Part shown: positions 15,578 through 24,903 of the stretch, piece by piece
Position numbering within the stretch: position 1 is the stretch's first letter
Layout: each line of letters begins with the position of its first letter
Position numbers and translations under genes: made by a program
Source: JAJFTV01 sp036825755
Lineage (GTDB): Bacteria > Chloroflexota > Anaerolineae > Anaerolineales > Anaerolineaceae
Assembly: GCA_036825755.1 (NCBI GenBank)
Contig: DAISXR010000013.1
Coordinates: 1-56,131 of the forward strand
Direction of reading: 5' to 3'
DNA: 56,131 nt
The notes under the pieces: model-generated
Database searches by the model: none
Told to the model about the DNA's origin: nothing
Seen by the model: the letters and a program-made list of their open reading frames with translations, nothing else

Positions 15578-15636
15578 AATCTCCCTCGCACACGACCTGC
15601 CGGTGTCTGCGAGGGAGATTTCTTTTTCTTTTCTTT
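15578..15636. terminator. Bidirectional intrinsic terminator
   Basis: AATCTCCCTCGCA (15578-15590) and TGCGAGGGAGATT (15608-15620) form a perfect 13-bp stem with a 17-nt loop. A T-rich tract follows on the plus strand (15621-15636), and GTTTTTAAAG follows on the minus strand. It would end both the sortase-like gene and the convergent bicupin gene. Confidence 0.85.
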
Positions 15637-16396
15637 ATTCCGTTTCTTCTACTCGTTTATCGTCACGCCCACCCGGCACCCGTACGATCAGCACATCCAC
15701 CGGGCCCTGTCCGCCGGTGATATGGTGATATTGCGGCGGGTGAACTCCCAATATTTGGTTCGCTCGCAGGCGCAACTGCTGGCCATCGATCTCAAAATCC
15801 ATCTGCCCGCGCAGTAAAAAATAATATTCCTCGCGGAAACTGTGCGAATGGGAAGGCTCGGAGGACCACTCCTGCATGGGATCCGCCCCCCAGACACAGG
15901 TGAGATCCAGGCTGTTGGTATAGTTTGGATGGGCTCTTGGCAGCAGGGCGCCCAGCGGATAGTTGTGCATGACGGTGCACAAGTCAAGCTGGATGATTTG
16001 GCGATCGGCATCCACATCCGGCGGTTGGTTTGCCAGCCGGCTGGAGAACACGATATCTTTGCCGCCGCCCGGGATGCGGATAGACAGGCATTCGACGGGG
16101 GCATCCACATGCAGGATTTTATGAGGGACCCCGGCTCGCATTCCCAGCAGTTGACCTGCCGGAACAGAGACAATCGACTGATCGATCAGCAGGTCAATAC
16201 GCCCCTTCAGGACGATCAAAAACTCTTCGCTCTCAGTATGAAAATGCGAAATTTCGTCATTCCATCCCCACGACTGACGGTAGAAAGCGATATCCAGACT
16301 GGGTGAATATGCCGGAGAAGTGGCCGGCAAACAGGCTCCAATCACATAGCCGCTGCGGTCATTTTCTCCCAGATCCACCAGACAGATTGACTTCAT
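15635..16396 (-). CDS. Bicupin protein
   Basis: 253 residues with two cupin barrels. The first has HFHTESEEFLIVLKGR and a GVPH motif. The second has HSHSFREEYYFLLRGQ and QYHHITGG. The His/Glu pattern (HxH..E..H) fits a metal centre in each half. ATG 16396 is chosen because AGGGGGAAA lies directly upstream; a longer frame upstream only shadows the Nudix gene. Bicupins include oxalate decarboxylases, dioxygenases and sugar isomerases, and I cannot say which. It lies 19 bp after the Nudix gene and is probably cotranscribed with it. Confidence 0.8.
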   Translation of the reverse strand: MKSICLVDLGENDRSGYVIGACLPATSPAYSPSLDIAFYRQSWGWNDEISHFHTESEEFLIVLKGRIDLLIDQSIVSVPAGQLLGMRAGVPHKILHVDAPVECLSIRIPGGGKDIVFSSRLANQPPDVDADRQIIQLDLCTVMHNYPLGALLPRAHPNYTNSLDLTCVWGADPMQEWSSEPSHSHSFREEYYFLLRGQMDFEIDGQQLRLRANQILGVHPPQYHHITGGQGPVDVLIVRVPGGRDDKRVEETE

Positions 16397-16415
16397 ATTT
16401 TCCCCCTCAATCAGT

Positions 16416-16889
16416 TCAACTCTCCATCTCTCTTTTCCTGCCATTCCGGGCCACGAAGGTGTCCAGCACGCAGCGAATGGGTGGGCAAATATCCTCCGGC
16501 AGTTGCTCCAGCGGGAAATACTTCCATTCGATATGCTCTTCATGGTCCAGGATAATCTCACCCTCGGTATCATGGGTGACGTAAACAGCCGAGACATTAC
16601 AGACGATATCCCCGTTCGGGTATTGAAAGATTAATTCGGGGCCGGAGAAGACATCCAGCAGCTTCAAACTGCCCACCCGTAGACCGGTTTCCTCCAGCGT
16701 TTCACGCGCGGCTGTTTCTTCCAGACTCTCGCCCGGTTCCATCCCGCCGCCGGGGATCCCCCAGCACGGAATATCGGTGCGGCGCATCATGAGCAGATGC
16801 CCCTGTTCATTGACAACCAGCACCGCCGCCCCAGCCAGAATGAGCGGGTCATGACCTATCTTTTTACGAATTTCTCGAACGTAATCCAT
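16416..16889 (-). CDS. Nudix hydrolase
   Basis: 157 residues with a complete Nudix box GX5EX7REUXEEXGU near residues 48-70 (segments GGGMEPGESLEE and RETLEETGL). The family hydrolyses nucleoside diphosphates linked to another group. The ILAGAAVLVVNEQGHLLMMRR lead-in and the CWGIPGGG strand resemble MutT/NudF-type enzymes that clean up nucleotide sugars or oxidised dNTPs. No signal peptide. A short AGG lies upstream of the ATG. The substrate cannot be told. Confidence 0.88.
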   Translation of the reverse strand: MDYVREIRKKIGHDPLILAGAAVLVVNEQGHLLMMRRTDIPCWGIPGGGMEPGESLEETAARETLEETGLRVGSLKLLDVFSGPELIFQYPNGDIVCNVSAVYVTHDTEGEIILDHEEHIEWKYFPLEQLPEDICPPIRCVLDTFVARNGRKREMES

Positions 16890-17103
16890 TTCAGCCTATA
16901 TTGTACTGAGGTATTGTCCAGACGATTGTTCAGCTTAATTATGCAGAAGAATTCAGATTTTGCAAGCCGGGAGGACGTAAAAAGCGAATGGCGGAGTTCT
17001 GTTTGGACCGCTGACCTTGGAATTGTGCGGACTGCCGCCGTAATCGCTTCCTGGCAACTGCATGCCTGTATAAGCATAAATCGTGCCGCCCGGAGGCTGA
17101 TGG

Positions 17104-17109
17104 TATAAT
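17104..17109 (+). promoter_or_regulatory. Probable -10 box for MFS gene
   Basis: A perfect TATAAT lies 34 bp before the ATG at 17144. No good -35 is seen at 16-18 bp. The preceding 16890-17100 holds nothing else I recognise. Confidence 0.45.
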
Positions 17110-17143
17110 CGCGGATACTTTCAACCAAAAGGGGCATCAGCCA

Positions 17144-18424
17144 ATGATCAGCAGTGACATCCAGACCCTCGAACAGAACTTTCCTGAATATATGGCGAAA
17201 GTAAAAAAGAATTACGGCTGGAACTTTCTGGTCATCATGCTCGATTCGGCTTTTTTCACCTTTTCGGTCACCATGCTTTCTCAGGATACGATCATACCGT
17301 ATTACATCACCCAATTGACCGCGGTGCAGTTCCTGATCGGGCTGGTGCCGGCGTTATATTTCCTGGGCTACTATCTGCCCCAGTTGTACGGCGCCTATCT
17401 GGTCACCGGAAAACCAACCCGCAAGGGATTCATCTTCTGGGTGGCCATTTTTCAACGTTTCTGCCTTTTGCTGATCGCCCTGCTGACCCAGTTTTTGGGT
17501 TTGCTCACCGCTCCCCAGGCGCTGGCATTGCTGCTGCTGGCCTTTGCCCTGTACTCCTTCTCGTCGGGGCTGATCATGCCCGCCTACAATGACTTCATCA
17601 GCAAGACCATCATCCGCCGGCGCGGCATCTTCTACGGCTCCATGAACGGGCTGGGCGGGCTGATTGGTTTTGGCGCTTCGCTGGTAGCCACTCACTACCT
17701 GGGTCGGTTTGATTTTCCGGAAAACCTGCGCATCCTGTTCTGGATCGCGTTTGCCGCCTCGTTTATCTCGCCCTTCTTCATTGCCGCCTACCGCGAGGTG
17801 CCCTCTCCTTTTAAGCGTATCCCCGAACCGTTGGGACATTTTTTGAAATCCATCCCTGCGCATGTGCGTTCAGCGCCCGGGTTCAGCCGGTTTATGCTGG
17901 TGCGCGCGCTGCTCAATTTAGGTTTGATGGCCAATGCTTTTTACTCGGTGTACGCCATCAGCCGGTATGGCCTGGATGAGAGTGTGCTGGGTATTCTGAC
18001 CATGATCATTTTAATCAGCCAGAGTGCCGCCGGTTTTATATGGGGCTGGATGGGCGACCATTTTGGTTTCAAAGTTGTTTACGTTATTTCGGCTGTCATG
18101 GTGCTTTTGATGGGCATTCTGGCGGTCAGCAGCGCAGGGGCCTGGGTATTCTATGTGATCGCCGGTCTGATCGGCGCCAGCTATGCCGTTTCGCGCACCG
18201 CCGATGCCAATATGGTCTTTGAGCTCACCCCGCCTGATGAAACCAGCCGCTTTGTGGGCATTGTGAACACCTTTGTGGCACCGGTATCCACTTTGGGGCC
18301 GCTGCTGGGCGGCCTGATTGTAGATTTGTTCACCCACCAGGCATTGTTCTGGTTTGTGGCAGTGCTGGGGGTGGCGTCGATCATCCTGACAGCGGTGTAT
18401 TTACCCTCTCGTAAACCCGCTTAA
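17144..18424 (+). CDS. MFS transporter (paralogue of the 1223 gene)
   Basis: 426 residues with about twelve membrane helices. LIGLVPALYFLGYYLPQ and the YNDFISKTIIRRRGIFYG loop correspond to LIGLVPAIVDAGWYLPQ and WQDFIAKVIPGWLRGRFFG in the first MFS protein of the window. The N-terminal 25 residues are hydrophilic and cytosolic. AAAAGGGG precedes the ATG. A clear terminator follows, so it is a single-gene unit. The substrate is unknown. Confidence 0.86.
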   Translation: MISSDIQTLEQNFPEYMAKVKKNYGWNFLVIMLDSAFFTFSVTMLSQDTIIPYYITQLTAVQFLIGLVPALYFLGYYLPQLYGAYLVTGKPTRKGFIFWVAIFQRFCLLLIALLTQFLGLLTAPQALALLLLAFALYSFSSGLIMPAYNDFISKTIIRRRGIFYGSMNGLGGLIGFGASLVATHYLGRFDFPENLRILFWIAFAASFISPFFIAAYREVPSPFKRIPEPLGHFLKSIPAHVRSAPGFSRFMLVRALLNLGLMANAFYSVYAISRYGLDESVLGILTMIILISQSAAGFIWGWMGDHFGFKVVYVISAVMVLLMGILAVSSAGAWVFYVIAGLIGASYAVSRTADANMVFELTPPDETSRFVGIVNTFVAPVSTLGPLLGGLIVDLFTHQALFWFVAVLGVASIILTAVYLPSRKPA

Positions 18425-18456
18425 TCCGTCGAATTATTCATAATATGAGTCCCTCC

Positions 18457-18488
18457 CCGCCTGTAATATGACAGGCGGTTTCTTTTAT
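18457..18488 (+). terminator. Intrinsic terminator of MFS gene
   Basis: CCGCCTGT (18457-18464) and ACAGGCGG (18471-18478) form an 8-bp stem with a 6-nt loop, followed by TTTCTTTTA. Confidence 0.88.
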
Positions 18489-18584
18489 CATGTTTAAATT
18501 GCTTTTTGTTCCAATTTGTGCTATTTTGATGATATTGACCCGATTATTCGTATTCAATGTTGCTTAATATTAAAGGAGAAATCG

Positions 18585-20144
18585 ATGAGCAAGACAATCA
18601 ACAGACGTACTTTTTTGAAAGGCGCCGCCCTGACTGCCCTCGGGGCTGCAGGTGCAAGCGCCCTGGCGGGTTGCGCGCCCAAACAAACTGCCAGTGTTCT
18701 CCCTGAAAAATGGGATCAGGAAGCCGATATCGTGATCGTTGGCGGCGGTGGCACCGGTTTGGTGGCTGCTGTTGAGGCGGTGGAAGCCGGCGCTTCAGTG
18801 ATCGTTCTCGAAAAAGGCAGCGCTTACGGAGGCAGTACCGCCGTATCCTCCGGTATTGTGCTGGCCGCCGGTACACAGGCTCAAAAAGAATTAACTGAAT
18901 TCAAAGATGACAACGCCGATAAATTGTTCAACTTCTGGAATCAAGCTGGTGAAGGAATTGCCGACCCCGCGTTGGTGAAAGCCATGGCCGATGGCGCCGG
19001 TGACTGCGTGCAGTGGCTGGCCGATCATGGCATTGTGATGAACACGCTGTACCCCTCAGCGCGCGTACCCGGTGTGGAAGATCAGTATATTGCCGCGCGT
19101 CTGCACGTCAACACGGCCGGCCCTGCCACCGGTGGTAAATTCCACTGCGACACCCTGTACGGAATCGCCACGGCTGCCGGTGTAAAAGTACTGCTCGACA
19201 GCCCGGTTGAAAAACTGATCCGCGACGGCGACAAAGGCGTGGTAGGTGTGCAGGCAACCAGCAGCGGTACCACCATCAACGTGAAAGCAAATAAGGGTGT
19301 CATCCTCGCTTCCGGCGGATACGATCGCAACACCGAAATGGCCCGCACCTTCAGCCCGCACCAGTTATGGGCTTTGGAAACCGGCGTGTGCTATTGCGCC
19401 CTCACCAACACCGGTGACGGCATCCGCATGGGCATGGAAATCGGCGCCGACCTGGCTGCCATGGGCGGGTTCATCGGCATGCCGCCTACCAATGTGGGCA
19501 TGACCCCCACCCTGCCCGGCCAGCCGGAAGTACCCGGTATCCTGGTCAACAAACACGGCCAGCGCTTTGTGGCCGAAAGCAACCACTATTCTTATGTCAT
19601 GCGCCTGGCTTTTGCCCAGGAAGGTAAAACAGCCTGGACCATCTGGGATCAGAAGACCATGGATCTCGGTGGGACCCTGGTCAGCGGTATCTCCTACATG
19701 AGCGCTGATATGGCCCAGGAAATCGCCGACGGTAAAGTGATCAAAGCCGATACCATCCAGGAACTGGCCGCCGCTATCGACGTGGATCCGGTCAATCTGG
19801 AGCGCACCATCAACACCTGGAATGAAGATATGAACTCCACCGGTGTTGATTCCGTCTTCGGCAGCGAATTTGGCCTGGTGCCCATGGAAACTCCGCCCTA
19901 CTACGCCACCAAGGTGATTGAATACAACCTGGGTTCCATTGGCGGTGTACGCATCAACCCCTCCGGGCAGGTACTTGATGTGCACGGTGAGCCGATCCCG
20001 CACCTGTATGCAGGCGGACAGACGGCCGGCGGCCATATGGCCTCGTTCTACCCCAGCACCGGCACCGGTGTGATGTCGACCGTGTTCTTCGGCCGCACTG
20101 CCGCTCAAAATGCGGTCAAAGAAACCGCCTGGGACGCCGCGTAA
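18585..20144 (+). CDS. Tat-exported FAD-dependent oxidoreductase (fumarate/urocanate reductase family), likely lipoprotein
   Basis: 519 residues. The N-terminus NRRTFLKG is a twin-arginine signal, followed by a hydrophobic stretch and a lipobox-like ALAGC (Cys30), so the folded flavoprotein is exported and probably lipid-anchored outside. IVIVGGGGTGLVAAVEAVEAG (start about 50) is the FAD Rossmann motif, with GSAYGGSTAVSSG next. GGVRINPSGQVLD and LYAGGQTAGG near the end are the flavocytochrome c/fumarate reductase signature. There is no heme motif, so electrons must come from another carrier. The start is fixed by AAAGGAGA at 18572. The acceptor could be fumarate, urocanate, another enoate or a steroid-like compound. 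Confidence 0.86.
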   Translation: MSKTINRRTFLKGAALTALGAAGASALAGCAPKQTASVLPEKWDQEADIVIVGGGGTGLVAAVEAVEAGASVIVLEKGSAYGGSTAVSSGIVLAAGTQAQKELTEFKDDNADKLFNFWNQAGEGIADPALVKAMADGAGDCVQWLADHGIVMNTLYPSARVPGVEDQYIAARLHVNTAGPATGGKFHCDTLYGIATAAGVKVLLDSPVEKLIRDGDKGVVGVQATSSGTTINVKANKGVILASGGYDRNTEMARTFSPHQLWALETGVCYCALTNTGDGIRMGMEIGADLAAMGGFIGMPPTNVGMTPTLPGQPEVPGILVNKHGQRFVAESNHYSYVMRLAFAQEGKTAWTIWDQKTMDLGGTLVSGISYMSADMAQEIADGKVIKADTIQELAAAIDVDPVNLERTINTWNEDMNSTGVDSVFGSEFGLVPMETPPYYATKVIEYNLGSIGGVRINPSGQVLDVHGEPIPHLYAGGQTAGGHMASFYPSTGTGVMSTVFFGRTAAQNAVKETAWDAA

Positions 20145-20167
20145 ATATTGTCCATATAAAAAATTCG

Positions 20168-20198
20168 GATGCCTGTTGTTGCTGTAACAACAGGCATC
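20168..20198. terminator. Terminator-like hairpin between convergent genes
   Basis: GATGCCTGTTGTT and AACAACAGGCATC pair perfectly over 13 bp with a 5-nt loop. It lies between the flavoprotein gene and the end of the exopolysaccharide operon. The U tract is weak on both sides, so some other 3'-end function is possible. Confidence 0.6.
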
Positions 20199-20242
20199 TG
20201 CCATTTAATCCATGTGGGATGAGAAACACCTCGGCTGGCGCA

Positions 20243-21250
20243 TCACCATTTTCGTTTGTTATCCTGATGCCACCACTTTTTAAGATCAATATTTTGCCGC
20301 TGAACCCATTCTATATAACGGTCGAGCCCCTGTTCGATATCGATATCGGCTGAAAAACCGAGAACTGTTCTGGCCTTGCTGACATCCGCCTGAATTTTGT
20401 CGATATCCGCGGGCCGTATCTCACCCAGATACAGCGGTTCCAAATCCGTTCGGTTCAGTTTCTGAAGGATCAGCTCGAGAATGTGATTTACAGTAATGTC
20501 GTGTCCACGTCCCAGGTTAATACACTCGCCGATGGCTTCACCACATTCCGCGGCGCGAATGATGCCCCGAACAATATCATCGATATAGGTGAAATCGCGC
20601 GATTGTTGACCGTCTCCAAAAATCTCCGATCGCTGGCCCGCCAGGGTGCGCAGCACAAACCGTGGGATCACCTCTGTTCGTCTGCCCTCATACTGCTCGC
20701 GCGGCCCATAGGTGTTAAACAGCCGCACCACAACACAGGGCAGACCGTAGGTCTTCCAGTAACTGTGCGCATATAATTCCCCGGCGGCTTTTGCTGCCCC
20801 ATATACGTTGGTAGGTTGAAAAGGGTGTTTCTCATCGATCGGATAATACAGAGCGGTTCCATAAACTTCACCGGTTGAGGTGTACACAAACTTCTCAACA
20901 TGATTATCCAATGATGCCTGCAGCAGGCGCAGTGTGCCGGTATCGTTCACGTCATGGCACCATGAGGGATTGTGCAGCGAATTGCGCAGGCAGAACACCG
21001 CCAGGTGGAATACAACGTCCACCCCTCTGGTCAAACAGGCCATTCTCTTGCTGTCGCCGACATCAGCCCTCTCAATTGAAACACGAGGATTATTTTGATG
21101 GTGAGCGATATGCTCCATCTTGCCGAACGAGAAGTCATCCACGACAACCACCTCATTCTCCATCGCCACCAGGCGATCGACGAGATGGCTGCCAATGAAC
21201 CCGGCTCCACCGGTGACCAGTACCTTTTTTCCCGTGATGATCTCATCCAT
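20243..21250 (-). CDS. NAD-dependent nucleotide-sugar epimerase/dehydratase (extended SDR)
   Basis: 335 residues. The NAD-binding GGAGFIGS is at 15-22, VDDFSFG follows, and the catalytic TSTGEVYG and YGAAKAAGE (YxxxK) are at the expected spacing. RLFNTYGPRE is the usual sugar-nucleotide loop. Closest in style are UDP-glucuronate decarboxylases and UDP-glucose 4-epimerases, but the precise reaction is not readable. It is the last gene of the exopolysaccharide operon and would supply an activated sugar for the polymer. Confidence 0.88.
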   Translation of the reverse strand: MDEIITGKKVLVTGGAGFIGSHLVDRLVAMENEVVVVDDFSFGKMEHIAHHQNNPRVSIERADVGDSKRMACLTRGVDVVFHLAVFCLRNSLHNPSWCHDVNDTGTLRLLQASLDNHVEKFVYTSTGEVYGTALYYPIDEKHPFQPTNVYGAAKAAGELYAHSYWKTYGLPCVVVRLFNTYGPREQYEGRRTEVIPRFVLRTLAGQRSEIFGDGQQSRDFTYIDDIVRGIIRAAECGEAIGECINLGRGHDITVNHILELILQKLNRTDLEPLYLGEIRPADIDKIQADVSKARTVLGFSADIDIEQGLDRYIEWVQRQNIDLKKWWHQDNKRKW

Positions 21251-21312
21251 ATCTCAACTCCTCCAAAGAAACATGACCAAAATATGATTGAAAACAGAAA
21301 ACAATGTATCTA

Positions 21313-22080
21313 TCACCCCGCAGCCTTTACCAGAATGGCCCGCACCGGTGTTAAAGCGATGATTTTCAGATCCAACCAAAAGGACTGCCGCTGGATGTAT
21401 TCAAGATCCAGCTTGATCATTTCGTCATACCCCACCCGGGAGCGTCCCTCAACCTGCCAGAGCCCGGTCATACCGGGTACGGTTCCCATGCGCTGGCTTT
21501 GCCAATGAGTGTACATTTCCGCCTCGTAAAGGGTCGGCGGTCTGGGGCCAACCAGACTCATCTCACCCAGCAGTACATTCACCAGTTGAGGCAGTTCATC
21601 CAGGCTGGTTTTCCTCAGAAACCTGCCCACCCGCGTGATGCGGTTGTCTTTTGTCAGCTTTTTTAACCGGATTTCTCCATTCAAAAGTTCATTGGCAGTT
21701 TTTGTATCGTGATGCAGGAGCGCCCGGGTAAACTCGCGATGAACATTCTCATCAGCGTTAGTGTGCATACTTCGAAATTTATACATCGTAAAGGTTTTCA
21801 TTTGCCAGGATGCCGAACGACCATATCCAATCCGACGCAGTCCAACTCGGGGCTGCCTGAAAATGGCGGGGCCCGGCGTCTCCGCTCGAATCATCAAAGC
21901 GATCACCAGCATGAACGGAAACAGGACAATCAGCAGGATCACCGCAGCCATGAAGTCGATGATTCGTTTGGTCGCAAAGTACACCCGGCGAGATTCATTC
22001 CTTTGGGTGATCTGGACCAGGTCTTCCGGCCAACGCCATTTCGCATCCACAGTCTCCTGATTGAATTCAATTGTAGTCAT
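21313..22080 (-). CDS. Initiating sugar transferase (undecaprenyl-phosphate glycosyl-1-phosphate transferase)
   Basis: 255 residues. One N-terminal hydrophobic re-entrant helix (about 40-62) is followed by the bacterial sugar transferase domain with MYKFRSMHTNADE, RKTSLDELPQL, GEMSLVGPRPP and PGMTGLWQVEGRS motifs. This family (WbaP/EpsL/PglC) moves a sugar-1-phosphate from UDP-sugar to undecaprenyl phosphate on the inner face of the membrane, the first step of the repeat unit. ATG 22080 has GGAGG 8 nt upstream. Only the short, single-domain form is present. Confidence 0.93.
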   Translation of the reverse strand: MTTIEFNQETVDAKWRWPEDLVQITQRNESRRVYFATKRIIDFMAAVILLIVLFPFMLVIALMIRAETPGPAIFRQPRVGLRRIGYGRSASWQMKTFTMYKFRSMHTNADENVHREFTRALLHHDTKTANELLNGEIRLKKLTKDNRITRVGRFLRKTSLDELPQLVNVLLGEMSLVGPRPPTLYEAEMYTHWQSQRMGTVPGMTGLWQVEGRSRVGYDEMIKLDLEYIQRQSFWLDLKIIALTPVRAILVKAAG

Positions 22081-22124
22081 CTGCTGTTCCTCCACCTGGC
22101 GGTCAGAAAAGTGTGCATCGAAAT

Positions 22125-23417
22125 TTATCTGACAAACAATCTTTCCGCGTAATCCATAAGGGAAAGTGAATCCAGGTCACCGGTGATCGACAAAGCGCTT
22201 TTTGCTCCGTTGGGCCAGCGTCCAAATTTCACCAATGGCACTCGCATCTGTTCAATAAGGTTGACCAGTTCCACCTGGTTATTAAACCTGTTCAGCATCC
22301 CATTTTTAAGGAATATTGTGCATTCCGGTCCAGCTGGGCTGGTATCAAGGATATAGCCCTGGTTTTTTAGGAATGAGTAAATATCTTCAGGGATAGTGGG
22401 CTCAACCCCCAGTAATGGACGAATTCCTCTGGGGATCAGTAAAGTCTGTTGCTTTATCCATTGATATGTTCCATCCCATGATGAATGAGGTTCGCCCAGA
22501 GCCAACCCGCGCGCGAGAATGGTTGCTCGTTTTGTGCAATCGAATGTCAGTGTAAGATTCTCCTGAGCTTCCAGAACCTGCACGGAAAACCCGGCCTTTT
22601 CCTGCCACCATGTGCTGATATCGCACAACCTGGCCATCCACACGCCAGGCCGTAACGCGAGTGCCCGGTTAATGATTGCGGTCAATGGCAATTGACAGTG
22701 ATCCATCAACTCAGGGTGGTACATCAACACGAAAAGCTCAGCCCGAATATGTGTTTGCTCCAGGACCCGGCTCCAAATTTTACTCATCCCAATGGGGTCA
22801 AGACCCAAAACATCGTGCAACTCCAGGTCATCGGGCAGACTGACCGGAATTTCCACCATTCCGGCGCGTATGAACGGGGCTGAAACGATCTGGCTGGATG
22901 CTTCAGGCTGATAAACACGCTCGAGCACCGCGCCGATGGCCTCTCCGGGAAGATGTTTTTGGTTCTCAGGCACCACATTCCAATCCAACGCCAGGTTGCT
23001 GCTGTACTCAAACAATCTGTTTGGCAGAGCTTCGAGCAGTTCAGTATTGCAGCTTAAATAAGGGCAACGCAAACCCCGCGCTGCGATTCCATGCCGCGCG
23101 AAGATATCCGACGCTCGCTCCAGTTGTTCAGCAGCCTCATCAGGAGGATACTGGGCCAGCGCCACATGCGAATAGCCGTGCACACACAGCTCAACACCGC
23201 TTTCCTGCAGCTTTTGAAAGTACTGCGGGTTTTTCCGGATCACCAGCGCCGGTACCGGGAATGTGGGGAAGCACCCCAGATCGGCCAGCCAGCGCACGCC
23301 TTCCAGAACACGGTTTTGGGCTTTTGCCGGTGAAATTCCGTATCGCCCTGCCAAAAGAACTGCCCGTTGTGTGATGTATTTGGGCCCGCGGATTTTGAAC
23401 CATTGATCCAGTTTCAT
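22125..23417 (-). CDS. Polysaccharide-deacetylase-like protein with atypical motif order
   Basis: 430 residues. VHGYSHVALAQYPPDEA near 78-95 gives the H-x3-H metal pair of NodB-type deacetylases. RCPYLSCN resembles motif 3, and VLMYHPELMDH the later histidine motif. The usual early Asp-Asp motif is absent at the N-terminus. Instead the last 20 residues read ALSITGDLDSLSLMDYAERL, which looks like a motif-1 Asp pair. A permuted or split active site is possible. The start at 23417 follows the DUF362 stop by 4 nt. The expected role is deacetylation or trimming of an amino sugar in the exopolysaccharide. No signal peptide is present. Confidence 0.65.
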   Translation of the reverse strand: MKLDQWFKIRGPKYITQRAVLLAGRYGISPAKAQNRVLEGVRWLADLGCFPTFPVPALVIRKNPQYFQKLQESGVELCVHGYSHVALAQYPPDEAAEQLERASDIFARHGIAARGLRCPYLSCNTELLEALPNRLFEYSSNLALDWNVVPENQKHLPGEAIGAVLERVYQPEASSQIVSAPFIRAGMVEIPVSLPDDLELHDVLGLDPIGMSKIWSRVLEQTHIRAELFVLMYHPELMDHCQLPLTAIINRALALRPGVWMARLCDISTWWQEKAGFSVQVLEAQENLTLTFDCTKRATILARGLALGEPHSSWDGTYQWIKQQTLLIPRGIRPLLGVEPTIPEDIYSFLKNQGYILDTSPAGPECTIFLKNGMLNRFNNQVELVNLIEQMRVPLVKFGRWPNGAKSALSITGDLDSLSLMDYAERLFVR

Positions 23418-23421
23418 GGCG

Positions 23422-24858
23422 TTACAATTTCCCTCTCCACCCCGGCGGTGGTTCAAAATGATGTTTTTCAATTGCGCCCAATTCGGTCAGGGTAATTGAA
23501 TCCCCATTGTATGTAATCAACTCCTCCAACTGTTCCCGCATCGCCAGCGGATATTTTGAAATACAGAAAGCCTCTCGAATTAACGGGATGCGCTCCGGGT
23601 CAAAACCCATCATCAACGCGTTCACCCAGTCCACGGCAGCCAGGTTATCTCCAAACATCAGCAGTCCGCTGTGCAGCGCAGTTGGGTAAGCCGGACCTTC
23701 TCCTTCACCGCCCAGAACGCCATCGATAAACGCCAGGTGCCGGCGCTGCGGGGTGTTTTGCATTTCTCCAGCCGCGTTGGCGTAAAACCCAATCCGAACC
23801 AGATCCAGAACCATGCGCCAGGCCGTGTCATTACCCCACCAGGCGCCATCCAATCCGGGGGTAATATCACGCAGAATCCTGCGTGTGACGCGGTATGTTA
23901 CCCGGCCGGCGCTGCCCACCCACGAATCAGGTTTTGTCTGCTGCACCCGTTCGTGCAGAGCCGATAACGCTCCCAAAAGGTGCGTTTTATCATCCGGATA
24001 TTCATCGCCGCCTTTCTCGGGCGGGCCGTAGCGATGGTGCGGAAGCGAATCTTTGTGGCCTACCGTTCCAACAAACCCTTTCAGCGCGCTGCTGATCCCC
24101 ACCTTTTCATGAGTTTTAAACTTGGGCACGCTCAGGATCACATCCGCTTCAAGAATATGCCGGTTGACAATATAGGTATGGGAACCCTGGCAATGAAAGC
24201 GGTCTGTGCGTTTTGGGTTATAGTTCATGATTCGATAGCGCTGCGCTGACTGCCGATCGAGCTCGGAAAACAGGCTGTCTGAATCAAGCCGCACCGCCAC
24301 TCCGTCTGACTCATCGCGTCGTTCCACCTGCTTGATTGCCCCCAGCACAGTTTGCACTGTAACAAACAGTCGCAGATCCCTGGCGGTCACCGGTATACCC
24401 TGGGATTCGTAAAATTCATGAACCGCATTGGCGCCTGTGTCATTTTGCACTGCAGACCAGTCCGCGAATTGTGTGGGAGCGTTGCCAAAGCTGACCGACC
24501 CGGTTTTTCCAACTGCCAGCAGCACATAATCGATAATCGGGCGTAGCACCGAACCATGCGTGCATCGGGACTGGAAATCGATCAGACGCTCGTTGTGTCT
24601 GCGCTCGTTGGCGAAATTGCATAATATAAAAACCCGACTTCCCGGCGCAATAAAATCACCTAACGGGTTCCAGCCGGGCTGGCCAAAATGATCTTTGTCC
24701 AACCCTGCCTGTGAAAAACAGCGCCGTACCGCGCGATAAACGGGGTTCTCGGTTGACGAGAGGTGCTCAAACGCGTACTCCGGGAAAGCCTCGTCCGGTG
24801 AAAAATACGCGGAGGCGTCCGGGTAAACCAGTGAAGGATCAGTGATTAATGAGATCAT
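23422..24858 (-). CDS. DUF362 domain protein
   Basis: 478 residues. VPKFKTHEKVGISSALKG, VGHKDSLPHHR and FIDGVLGGEGEGP are the defining motifs of DUF362, a family often found with iron-sulfur proteins but whose reaction is not established. This copy lacks a CxxCxxC ferredoxin motif. GAGGGC-type purines lie ahead of the ATG. It sits between the ATP-grasp ligase and the deacetylase-like gene, so it probably takes part in exopolysaccharide modification. I cannot give a reaction. Confidence 0.75.
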   Translation of the reverse strand: MISLITDPSLVYPDASAYFSPDEAFPEYAFEHLSSTENPVYRAVRRCFSQAGLDKDHFGQPGWNPLGDFIAPGSRVFILCNFANERRHNERLIDFQSRCTHGSVLRPIIDYVLLAVGKTGSVSFGNAPTQFADWSAVQNDTGANAVHEFYESQGIPVTARDLRLFVTVQTVLGAIKQVERRDESDGVAVRLDSDSLFSELDRQSAQRYRIMNYNPKRTDRFHCQGSHTYIVNRHILEADVILSVPKFKTHEKVGISSALKGFVGTVGHKDSLPHHRYGPPEKGGDEYPDDKTHLLGALSALHERVQQTKPDSWVGSAGRVTYRVTRRILRDITPGLDGAWWGNDTAWRMVLDLVRIGFYANAAGEMQNTPQRRHLAFIDGVLGGEGEGPAYPTALHSGLLMFGDNLAAVDWVNALMMGFDPERIPLIREAFCISKYPLAMREQLEELITYNGDSITLTELGAIEKHHFEPPPGWRGKL

Positions 24859-24903
24859 CTTGCCCTCTTACACTTTCATAATTGACATCTTGATCCATCC
24901 ATA

